Part shown: in pieces, positions 9,485 to 17,234 of the stretch | Layout: the number at the start of each line of letters is the position of its first letter | Position numbering within the stretch: the first letter of the stretch is position 1 | Assembly (NCBI GenBank): GCA_006226375.1 | Contig: SBHC01000030.1 | Span: 1 to 39,561 of the forward strand | Direction: 5' to 3' | From: Deltaproteobacteria bacterium | GTDB lineage: Bacteria; Myxococcota_C; UBA6777 | DNA: 39,561 bases | Program-made: the position numbers and the translations under genes | Notes under the pieces: generated by a model | What the model was told of the DNA's origin: nothing | The model's input: only the letters and a program-made list of their open reading frames with translations | Database searches by the model: none

Positions 9485-9844
9485 AACAAAGCGAAGACTT
9501 CCTTTGAAAAAGCATATAAGGCAGACTACGGCGATGGATGGTATCACTTGGGTAGTATGTATAGAAATGGGGAGGCGTCGAACAAAATTTTTTCCAAAGC
9601 AAAGGAACTGTTTGAGAAGTCATGCGACGTTCTCAGCGTGGGAAGTTGTTGTCCTGCACTCGCGATGCTTTACTTTCGTGGCCAAGGAGTCGCTGCAGAT
9701 CAAGCTAGAGCAACAGCAATATACCTTTTCTTCCCTTCCTCGTACGTTTTATTGATCGCTTGCAATCCGCTTGAGGTACGGTGCAAACATCTCATGAAAA
9801 AAGGTCGTCCCATCTCTATCTTGTCCCCATCTACAGTTGGTTGA
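9485..9844 (+). pseudogene. Remnant of a Sel1-repeat (SLR/TPR-like) protein gene
   Basis: The open frame directly after a TAG at 9482-9484 reads as Sel1-like helical repeats: KAKTSFEKAYKADYGDGWYH, then LGSMYRNGEA, then KAKELFEKSC, ALAMLYFRGQGVA and DQARATAIYLF. These fit the Sel1 pattern of A/G-rich helix pairs with LG..Y..G.GV turns. No ATG or ribosome-binding site precedes the first repeat, and after about 9735 the frame no longer resembles Sel1. So the start and end of the original gene are missing. Sel1 proteins are secreted or cytoplasmic adaptors, but this fragment is probably not functional. It lies at the edge of the defence island, as expected for a gene cut by an insertion or deletion. 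A weak TTG start at 9548 is possible but would encode only a fragment. Confidence 0.55.
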
Positions 9845-9959
9845 TACGCTATATGATCGGTGAATTCTCTGAGCAACTACTGACAAACGGCTCAGTTGTC
9901 AGTATGTTCAACGCTACCAGAAGACGTTGCTTTTTCTTTCCTTGTTGAGGAACACTCCG

Positions 9960-11000
9960 TTGAAACACACACAAGCTTCATGGATTGCAAACGAGGCAGA
10001 CCTACGGCGTTGCATAGCAAAGCCATTCAAGAAGGTGCTGCAAAAGATCCAGAATCACATCGATGAGGGGACAGCAAGCTGGATTACAAAGTCCAGACTG
10101 GCGGGGATTGCAACTCTTCAACCCGATAGCACTCTGTATGTAAGTCTTTGTGCTCATGCAACGGATCTCATCACTGTGGAGCAGGGTCTTATTCGGCTCA
10201 GGAGCCAAGCCCTTGACCAGAATCATGCAGAGGTCGCTAATCACCAACCCAGACCGGCGGGAATGCTGGTCATGTTGCCAGGGTTGGACAGCACCATCCG
10301 GATCAACGGAACCTTGGAGCGGGCGCCTGAAGGAGAAAGCTTGTATCTGAACGTGGAAGAAAGCTATTACCATTGCCCCAAGGCATTCCTTCGTTCGGGA
10401 CTTTGGAGAGAGCGGCCAGATGTCCCCACATTCTCTCCAGGCCAGCAAGAAGGGCTTGGAGCGCAAAGTCGGACTTTCTTGGAGCAGTCACCTTTTGCTT
10501 TGCTGGCGACGTGTTCGGAAGAGGGACAAGTGGACCTCTCACCCCGAGGCGACCCTCCCGGATTTGTCCGAATCGTAGGTGAGAACACTCTCTTGGTTCC
10601 GGAGCGAACAGGGAATCGGATTGTCGACAGCCTGCGAAACATCCTCTCTTGCAGGCACGTTTCACTCATGATGCTCCTACCTGGCAGCTCTTGGACCCTT
10701 CAAATCCAAGGGGAAGCCAGGATAACGAACGAGTCAAGCTTGTTGGAAGCGTCCTCCATCAAAGGAAAGGTTCCCAAGGTTGGAGTGGTCGTGGAGGTGA
10801 CCCAAACCTTACTCCAGCGTTGTTCGGCGTTGGATGACTCCCAGATCTGGAATCCCGACGCTTACGTGGACCCAGACTCGCTCCTCAGCCCTGGAGAGTT
10901 GATTGTGCGACAGGCTCAACCCAAAGGACGCCTTCTCAACCTCAAAGGAAAGGTTGTGGATTGGGTCTTGAACCAGGACGCGAAAAGGAATCTCTACTGA
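9960..11000 (+). CDS. Two-domain PPOX-family FMN-binding flavoprotein
   Basis: The protein belongs to the pyridoxamine 5'-phosphate oxidase-like split-barrel family, closest in style to the MSMEG_1061 group of FMN-binding proteins. The C-terminal half shows the typical core FALLATCSEEGQVDLSPRG, DPPGF, LLVPERTGNRIVDSLRNIL. The N-terminal half (LAGIATLQPDSTLYVSLC and following) looks like a second, more divergent barrel, so the gene may be a tandem fusion. An N-terminal helix with EADLRRCI fits the family start. I chose the TTG at 9960 because TTGAGG lies 9 nt upstream; an earlier in-frame TTG at 9927 would add 11 residues. No ATG start is available in frame. The substrate is unknown; relatives reduce or bind small flavin-dependent substrates in the cytoplasm. 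It appears monocistronic, with about 260 bp before the PBP gene. Confidence 0.8.
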   Translation: MKHTQASWIANEADLRRCIAKPFKKVLQKIQNHIDEGTASWITKSRLAGIATLQPDSTLYVSLCAHATDLITVEQGLIRLRSQALDQNHAEVANHQPRPAGMLVMLPGLDSTIRINGTLERAPEGESLYLNVEESYYHCPKAFLRSGLWRERPDVPTFSPGQQEGLGAQSRTFLEQSPFALLATCSEEGQVDLSPRGDPPGFVRIVGENTLLVPERTGNRIVDSLRNILSCRHVSLMMLLPGSSWTLQIQGEARITNESSLLEASSIKGKVPKVGVVVEVTQTLLQRCSALDDSQIWNPDAYVDPDSLLSPGELIVRQAQPKGRLLNLKGKVVDWVLNQDAKRNLY

Positions 11001-11263
11001 ACAAGAAGGCTGGAATTCAGATACAATAGGAGGAACAACGGCCCAACGTTCCCGACTCTCAACAAGGTGCTTTTCACCAAAGCCTCCTTCCAGTATCTTA
11101 CCTCTCGCAACACAACTCTCTTTATGTTGGTCACGGAAACTCGTGCTTTCTCACGGTGCCGAACGAATTGTGAGGAGAAGGATGTTGTCCCCATCCCTCC
11201 CTCTGTAGGGTTGAGTTGGGTGTTTTTGTTTGTTCCTGTGTTGTTGTGAGATGAGACGTACGA

Positions 11264-14200
11264 ATGGAATTTCAAATCTCTGTGAAGGACTTCAAGGACG
11301 AAGCCCCTAGAGCAGAAGTTACCGTAGAAGCTGACGATTGGTATTCGGCGTTGCTTTCTGCTGCAGACAAGCTGAACGTGAAGCTTTCATTGACCAACCT
11401 TAGCTTTACGCTGCTTCCCGACGGCCTCTCCGCAGAAGTGAATGACCCGAATTTGGCCTGTTGGTTTATGGTCAAGGCTGTGGTGGTTCGGTCAGGCGAG
11501 AGAACCAACCAGGTGTTTGCTCTCCATTGGCTCTCGCTGACGGGAAAACACGCTCCCCGTGTTGTCAAAGTCCTGGCGGGCGATTGGTTCACGGCGTTGC
11601 AGGAAGGCTTGCTGGCGCTGGGCGAAACACCCGCTTTGGAGCAGGTCAGTGTGAAGATGCTGGCCGACAACACCTCAGCCAAGGTGGTCGACCCAAACAC
11701 AGAGCGTTGTTACATCGTTCAATCTCTTCCCAACGCAGCCAAAGACAAGGTGTTGCAGGCTGCTGAGGTTGAGCCTTCCCACATTTTGTTGGGTCAGGCT
11801 GACTTGGGTCTCTCCGAGGATGTTCTTGAGCTGTCCAAGCCTCCCAAAGAAGAAGTGGAAGAGGTGGAGACCCTCTCTCTTCGCCAGCTTTTGGGCTCCT
11901 GGAGCTTCCGATACGCCTGGTTATGGATTGGGCTGCTTCTCCTGGGCGCGGCTCCCTTTGTTTGGTTGTTCAAAAAGCTGGAACTTCCGGCAGGGTCGGT
12001 GTGGGGGCTGTCCATCACTGCAGGCGTCCTTCTCGCAGGATGGGCCTGGAGCATCCTGGTGACGCCAGTGATGATGAAGGAGTTCCTCCAGCAAAACTAC
12101 TGGCAATACCATCAATTGTTTCGGAAAGCGGGCGTGTTTACGTTCGCTCTTGTGGTGTGGGCGACCGCTCACCTTGGAATCATTCAAGGCTTCTCGGTGT
12201 GGATTCGGACCCTCTCGTTGCTGTTTGGCTTTGGGCTGTTGCTGTTGACGTTGTTCCGATGGAGCACGGGCCTTTTGCTGTACGGAGAGGTGAACAGCAA
12301 CCTCTCTCCAGGAACCGTGATGCGATGGAGCTTGCGAATCACCACCGTCTTGGTGGCTCTTGGCGTCACCGTTGGGATGATTCTGTTTGCCTTCATTGGC
12401 GGGATGCATTGGTGGCACGCCAACTTTGTTACTGCAGAAGTCAAACAGAAGGTGAAAGCTCGACATCATGTCTTGACCTCCCTTCAATTGAAGTCGCTTG
12501 AAGATCGCAAAGGTCGAAGCTTGGGCCTGTTTCAGAGGACTCGAAGCGATTGGTCCAGTGACTTCAATGAGCCTGAGTTGTTGAGCTGGCCGATCAGCAA
12601 AACCATCATGATCGCAGAGGGACGCGTCCAAAAACCGGCCTGGTGGTGGCGTTATCTGCCAGACGGTCATCGCCTGATGTCGGAGCCTTTCTCTCTGGAA
12701 GGGTTCTTGCGGATTCCCTACTATTTTCTCCGTCAGCGACGGAAAGTGGGTGGCAGCACTCCGACCTTGCAGGCTGCCAAGAACTTTGAAGACTTTGGGG
12801 CGTCGCGGAAAGGGAAGGGCTTCATGTCCACTGTGAGGACCAAGCTCTTTGAAGAGATCCCGCGCTCGTATGTGATGTCGCAGGTCCTGGCTCCACGAGA
12901 TATGTTGGCGACCTACATGGCCACGCTTTGGATTGGACATGGCGACCATTATGGACTTCATCGGATGGGCCTGTACTTCTTTGGTGTCGCTTATCCTTCC
13001 CAGCTGACCTGGAACCAGGCGGCGGTGTTGGCGTCGTCGTTTCCCAACCCCGGAACGTTGAACCCCTGGTATTTGAAAAGTTGCATCCAAGGCAAGTGCA
13101 GCAACAAGCGAAGGGCTCGGGTGTTTAAGGTGTGGACCAAGCGTATCCGACAGCTCAAACGGAAGCTTCGACGGCGAGGTATCAACGTACCCAAAGAGCT
13201 GCCCAAGTTCTACAACGGCTTGCGTCAGCTTCGTGTGCTCTCGCGTCGTTGGCTGGCTCATGACATCCATTTGCGCAAGTGGATCCGACCCGACATCCAA
13301 ACGTTGGGGCCTCGTTGGGACAAAGCTTCTACGGTGCAGCTTTCCTATGACCGTGAGATGACCTTAGGACCCAGGGCCAAGAAACCTGCCAAACCAACAA
13401 CCCAACCGGTGGTGAAGAAAACAGCCAAGAAGATCACCCCAAAGAAACAGAAGAAGCCAGCGAAAAAGGCCCTTCCCAAGAGCCTGGTGGAGGTCCTTCA
13501 AACGTACCAAAGCGACTACCGCAAGTACCTTCCCAACGTCCAGGTCACGTACACCTTGCTGGACGCCCGCGACGGTGGGGTGATGTCTCAGTTTGGAGGG
13601 GAGGAACACTTTGATATGGCGGAAGCCCTCAAGCCTGTGGTGGGTTCGACCTTCAAGGTGCTCACGCTCCTCGTCGCAGATGACTGGCCTGAGCGACTTC
13701 CTTTGCTTAACCGAGGACGTGGAAAGAAGCTGAAAGAGCGACTCCGTCGACGCTTTCTCTACCAACAGGTGGTTGGCAAGGGCGACTTTGTACGAAACAG
13801 CCACGCGATGCCCCCGTTTGTGTCGAAGCGTTCGGCGCTGACCATGTCGGCGAACATTGGCTTTGTGTTCTTGTCGCTGCGATGGACTTGGATGGTTCAT
13901 GACGCTGCCAAGTGGAACCGAATTCTCCGAGTGGGTCTCACCCAACTCTATCAAGATCGCTTAAAGCTAACGGAAAAGCAGGCCACCCGTGCTGTGGACA
14001 AAGCCCTTCAATCTCCCACGCAGTTGTACGAAGATTTGAACACTCGCCTCGGTTACGCCGCGTATTTGAAAGGATTCCGCAAGTCTGCGGCCTTTGAAGT
14101 GGCCAAAGCGGAGACGGTACGTACGCTGCTTCGCAAGCGAGTGTCACCGCAATCTCTCTCTTTGTTGCTGGGCTCGGACTCGGTGACTGGCTTGCCACCT

Positions 14201-15907
14201 TATGTGCAACGTCACTTCCACGCTGTGTACGGTCAGTATTATGGGAAGTTTCGTGGGGACGTCTCGTTGGAGTCTCTCTCTTGGTTGCGTCCGCTCCGAA
14301 TGGAGCTTGGGCTGCGGTATTTGATCCATGTGGCGAAGGCCGTGGCCGGCTACTCTGGCAAGAAAGAGAACCTTCAGCCTGTGATGACGACGACATTGGG
14401 AGTGAACAACGCAAGCACCATGAATCTGGCCCGTGTCGCTGCCGTTGTGGCAAAAGGTGGGGCTTTGGTGCCGACCTGGATTAAGTCGCTTTGGCGAGGT
14501 GACAAGCCTCTCTACAAGTCAACCCAGCCGTCGTTGCCCGACTTCCCCGTGACCGAGCAAGCTCTCACCTTTACCAAGCAAGCCATGAACAGCGTACTTC
14601 GGTGGGGAACTGCTGGACGAGCCGGAAGCTATGTGTTGAGGAGCTTTGGGGTCAAAGTTCTCAAAGAGAGCGGAGCCAAGACCGGCACTGTGCAAGATTC
14701 ACGTGGCGTCAGCTGTGTGGGGTTCTTGGAGCATCGAGCTGGCGCCGTCACCATCTCTACCCCCAACAACCTGCGACTCAAGCGGTACTTTCTCAAAAGC
14801 TGGGTCCAGCAACCGCTACTACGCGCTCAGGCTCAGTTGAAGTATGCACAACAAAGGCAGAAGCAGGCTTCATCAGAGGGAGCCAAGAAACGAGCCGACC
14901 AGCTTGTGGAGAGAGCCACTCGTCAAGTGGAGCGGGCCACACAGAAGGTGAAGGAAGCGGAAGACCGCGCGCAAGCCTTCCTGAAGATGGGCAAGATCTG
15001 GAAGAAAAGCTTGAGGCAGTCGGAGCGTCATCAGCAGATTGCCGCAAGGCGTAGCAGCCAGGCGCAGTTTGTCCGACGACAGATTGATGTGTACCAACGA
15101 TACTCGGCGGGAGAACGCCGCATGATTCAACGGTACCAACTTTGGTTTGAACGCTTTCACAAGCGAGCGAAGGAGCGGACCGAACGAACCCAACGCGCCT
15201 TCCAAGCGACCACCCGAAAAGACAAAGACGCGAAACGTCGGATGAAACAGACGCAGCGACGTTGGGAAGACGCCAAGCAAACATTTGAACGCTTAAAAAA
15301 GAAGCACAACGAGGCGCTGCGAACCTACAAACAAACCCTCAAAACATCTCGGGTACGTTGGCAGAATCGGCGGAAGGACAAAACCCTACGACGGTATCGT
15401 TCGATGTACCAGTTCCCCGAGATCAAGAAAGCGATGAGGGAGATGCGGGCGGCGTCCAAACTACGTCATCGCGCGGCGCAGAAGCTTCTCGCCGCCAAGC
15501 GCGCCTTGAACAAAGCCAAGTATTGGGCGAAGATCTACAAAAACAACCGGAAGGTGGCCAAGCGACGGGCCTACCTCGCGAGGACCTGGAAAGAACGGAA
15601 GCCCCCGTCCTACGTGAAAAATGTAACTCGATTGGCGCACAACCGGGAGCGGCTGGCCAAGTGGCAAGCCTTGATTCAGACCAACGAAGCCAAGATCGTG
15701 GATCTCCACAAACAACGCGACGAGCAGCTCGCGATCAGTCGCAAGTGGGTCCAACAATCGGAGAAGGAGAAGTTGGCTTACCAGAAGGTCGCGAACCAGG
15801 TCGCCCACACCCATAGCACCTGGCAGCTCAACTCTTCCCAGGCTTGTATGATACTCTTCCGCTTGCTTGGCTATTGGAAACGATACGAATCCTCCTCAAC
15901 AAAGTGA
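11264..15907 (+). CDS. Giant bifunctional class A penicillin-binding protein (GT51 + transpeptidase)
   Basis: This 1547-residue protein polymerises and cross-links peptidoglycan in the periplasm, by family. Residues 1-75 and 76-152 are two copies of a small module (..A.DW[FY].AL..L...L...DG.SAEV.D) also found in the next gene. About five membrane segments follow at 215-382, which puts the N-terminus inside and the catalytic part outside. The GT51 part has a candidate catalytic Glu452 (IAEGRV), GGSTPTLQAAKNF at 496-508 in place of GGSTITQQ, R525-x-K-x2-E530 and LYFFG further on. The transpeptidase shows STFK (Ser795), SAN (862-864) and KTGT (1139-1142). From about 1190 to 1530 the tail is a very basic coiled coil. 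Ordinary class A PBPs have 700-900 residues and one membrane helix, so the architecture is unusual. The stop overlaps the GAF gene start (GTGA). The GT51 motif 1 is degenerate, so glycosyltransferase activity is less certain than transpeptidase activity. Confidence 0.85.
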   Translation: MEFQISVKDFKDEAPRAEVTVEADDWYSALLSAADKLNVKLSLTNLSFTLLPDGLSAEVNDPNLACWFMVKAVVVRSGERTNQVFALHWLSLTGKHAPRVVKVLAGDWFTALQEGLLALGETPALEQVSVKMLADNTSAKVVDPNTERCYIVQSLPNAAKDKVLQAAEVEPSHILLGQADLGLSEDVLELSKPPKEEVEEVETLSLRQLLGSWSFRYAWLWIGLLLLGAAPFVWLFKKLELPAGSVWGLSITAGVLLAGWAWSILVTPVMMKEFLQQNYWQYHQLFRKAGVFTFALVVWATAHLGIIQGFSVWIRTLSLLFGFGLLLLTLFRWSTGLLLYGEVNSNLSPGTVMRWSLRITTVLVALGVTVGMILFAFIGGMHWWHANFVTAEVKQKVKARHHVLTSLQLKSLEDRKGRSLGLFQRTRSDWSSDFNEPELLSWPISKTIMIAEGRVQKPAWWWRYLPDGHRLMSEPFSLEGFLRIPYYFLRQRRKVGGSTPTLQAAKNFEDFGASRKGKGFMSTVRTKLFEEIPRSYVMSQVLAPRDMLATYMATLWIGHGDHYGLHRMGLYFFGVAYPSQLTWNQAAVLASSFPNPGTLNPWYLKSCIQGKCSNKRRARVFKVWTKRIRQLKRKLRRRGINVPKELPKFYNGLRQLRVLSRRWLAHDIHLRKWIRPDIQTLGPRWDKASTVQLSYDREMTLGPRAKKPAKPTTQPVVKKTAKKITPKKQKKPAKKALPKSLVEVLQTYQSDYRKYLPNVQVTYTLLDARDGGVMSQFGGEEHFDMAEALKPVVGSTFKVLTLLVADDWPERLPLLNRGRGKKLKERLRRRFLYQQVVGKGDFVRNSHAMPPFVSKRSALTMSANIGFVFLSLRWTWMVHDAAKWNRILRVGLTQLYQDRLKLTEKQATRAVDKALQSPTQLYEDLNTRLGYAAYLKGFRKSAAFEVAKAETVRTLLRKRVSPQSLSLLLGSDSVTGLPPYVQRHFHAVYGQYYGKFRGDVSLESLSWLRPLRMELGLRYLIHVAKAVAGYSGKKENLQPVMTTTLGVNNASTMNLARVAAVVAKGGALVPTWIKSLWRGDKPLYKSTQPSLPDFPVTEQALTFTKQAMNSVLRWGTAGRAGSYVLRSFGVKVLKESGAKTGTVQDSRGVSCVGFLEHRAGAVTISTPNNLRLKRYFLKSWVQQPLLRAQAQLKYAQQRQKQASSEGAKKRADQLVERATRQVERATQKVKEAEDRAQAFLKMGKIWKKSLRQSERHQQIAARRSSQAQFVRRQIDVYQRYSAGERRMIQRYQLWFERFHKRAKERTERTQRAFQATTRKDKDAKRRMKQTQRRWEDAKQTFERLKKKHNEALRTYKQTLKTSRVRWQNRRKDKTLRRYRSMYQFPEIKKAMREMRAASKLRHRAAQKLLAAKRALNKAKYWAKIYKNNRKVAKRRAYLARTWKERKPPSYVKNVTRLAHNRERLAKWQALIQTNEAKIVDLHKQRDEQLAISRKWVQQSEKEKLAYQKVANQVAHTHSTWQLNSSQACMILFRLLGYWKRYESSSTK

Positions 15908-16935
15908 GACAAACTGTGAAATACAAGGTTTTGATGGAACAAGAAGGCGAAGAAACCAAGGTCCTTCAAGTGGAGGCTAACAACTGGTTTACGGCTCTGC
16001 GTGAGTCTCTTCAGGCGCTTCGGGATGCTGCACCGCTTCAGAACATTAACTTCACAGTGTTGGACGATGGCGTCTCGGCAGAAGTCCATGACGCTGGTAC
16101 AGGTCGTCGGTTTCTGATTCAGGCCGAAGGGGCTGCTCCCGCACAGCCAGTCGTCACCGAGCCAGCGCCCCTTGTTGAAGCGGAGGAGCGCTCAACCCAA
16201 GCCTATTCGTTGGGTGCCTTAAACGGTGAAGTGCCGACCGAGGAAGACATTGTTCCTCCCTCACCACAAGAACCGAGCCGGGAGCCCCAAGATACCCCCA
16301 AGGTTTTGGAAACCCAGACCGTACCGGGAACCCTCCAACGGGAAGAACGAATCACGCTGGCTCAGCCGATGATGCGGCCACAGTCCTTTACCGTTCAGGG
16401 GTTCTATCTCCCAGGCACGACAGACCAATTCCTCACCGATGCCTTTATGAAGCTGGCCAACTTGTACGAACACTTTGGCAACGACTCGATCGCAGCGCTC
16501 CGCTATGTTCTCAACCTCGTAGGCAAAGGCGTCCGCTTTTGGGGAGCAGGGGCGTTGCTCGCCGACATCAATGACCCTTGGTCCTCTGCGACCTTTGCTG
16601 TCGTGGAGGGGCCTCACGCAGACGAGTTGGCGCAGCTCCAGATCAGCCTTTCGCAAGGTCATCTCAAGACATGTGGAGAGTTGCTCCAACCCACGCAGGC
16701 CGATTACAGCACAAGCTCCAGCGCGGCAAACGGTGATTTTGTCCCTGAGGTGATTCCAGAAGCGGGCAGCGCGCTGTACGCGCCTATCCAAAACCATGAG
16801 CAGTTCTTGGGCGCGATTGTGTTGTACCGAAAGAAGGGGCAAGACGCCTTTGCATCTGGGGAGTTAAGCATTCTTGACTACACCGGCCGAGTGGTCGGAG
16901 AGTACCTGAGCGCCTTGCAAGACCTGGCAAGCTGA
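15904..16935 (+). CDS. GAF-domain protein sharing the N-terminal module of the PBP
   Basis: The N-terminal 70 residues repeat the module found twice in the upstream PBP: VEANNWFTALRESLQAL, then INFTVLDDGVSAEVHD. A Pro/Glu-rich linker of about 75 residues follows. The C-terminal half is a GAF-like sensor domain (FLTDAFMKLANLYEHFG, ALRYVLNLVGKGVRFWGAGA, LYAPIQNHEQFLGAIVLYR, SILDYTGRVVGEYLSAL). It has no signal peptide and no membrane segment, so it should be cytoplasmic. I place the start at GTG 15904, which overlaps the PBP stop as GTGA and suggests translational coupling. GTG 15916 gives the best alignment to the module start and is an alternative, and an upstream TTG at 15844 seems unlikely. 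The ligand is unknown. The shared module and coupling suggest it acts together with the PBP, perhaps as a regulator; that is inference. Confidence 0.75.
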   Translation: MRQTVKYKVLMEQEGEETKVLQVEANNWFTALRESLQALRDAAPLQNINFTVLDDGVSAEVHDAGTGRRFLIQAEGAAPAQPVVTEPAPLVEAEERSTQAYSLGALNGEVPTEEDIVPPSPQEPSREPQDTPKVLETQTVPGTLQREERITLAQPMMRPQSFTVQGFYLPGTTDQFLTDAFMKLANLYEHFGNDSIAALRYVLNLVGKGVRFWGAGALLADINDPWSSATFAVVEGPHADELAQLQISLSQGHLKTCGELLQPTQADYSTSSSAANGDFVPEVIPEAGSALYAPIQNHEQFLGAIVLYRKKGQDAFASGELSILDYTGRVVGEYLSALQDLAS

Positions 16936-16964
16936 GTCTTCTTCCTTCGCAAGTGAGACTTTTT
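16935..16964 (+). terminator. Rho-independent terminator after the PBP-GAF operon
   Basis: AGTCT at 16935-16939 pairs with AGACT at 16956-16960, an inner CTT/AAG pairing closes a short loop, and five T follow at once. It begins at the GAF gene stop codon, where a terminator is expected. The stem is short and imperfect. Confidence 0.5.
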
Positions 16965-17113
16965 GCTTGAAAACTCTGTCTTTGTAGTGGATGACTTTCC
17001 AAGTCAACTGCCCTCCTGCGCAAATCGTAGGGTGGCGGTGGTGTGTTTGCTGTGTGGGTTCCTCCGAAAACCTCGGTTTGTCAGGGGACATCTGTTCCTT
17101 CTTCATTAATTGT

Positions 17114-17148
17114 TTGAAAAGAACAGGCACAAGTGACGTACTATAGTA
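17114..17148 (+). promoter_or_regulatory. Candidate promoter of the giant cysteine-repeat lipoprotein gene
   Basis: TTGAAA at 17114-17119 is followed 19 bp later by TACTAT within the 10-bp palindrome TACTATAGTA (17139-17148), about 90 bp before the start codon. The spacing is slightly long for a sigma-70 promoter. The palindrome may also be an operator. Confidence 0.3.
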
Positions 17149-17234
17149 TGACACTTTTCCTTCCATCCCCCTTTTAGATAACAAGAACTGCAAGACTCTT
17201 GTTGAACATAGACATTCCGAAAAGGATGTAACGT

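Larger units (their letters stand above)
9262..9959. other. Gene-poor junction between the AT-rich island and host-like DNA
   Basis: This stretch of about 700 bp holds the tandem repeat and palindrome next to the methyltransferase, then the broken Sel1 fragment. Between about 9320 and 9484, and between about 9845 and 9959, I see no convincing gene, tRNA or attachment repeat. A minus-strand frame at 9303-9623 has no recognisable domain and overlaps the Sel1 remnant. Base composition shifts from AT-rich on the left to more GC-rich on the right across this interval. Confidence 0.5.

Noticed and set aside
9303-9623. A 106-residue minus-strand open frame between the methyltransferase and the flavoprotein
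   Set aside because: No domain or ribosome-binding site was seen, and it overlaps the Sel1 remnant on the other strand.
11921-13300. A 459-residue minus-strand open frame
   Set aside because: It overlaps the membrane and GT51 part of the PBP and reads as low-complexity His/Gln-rich sequence without family features.
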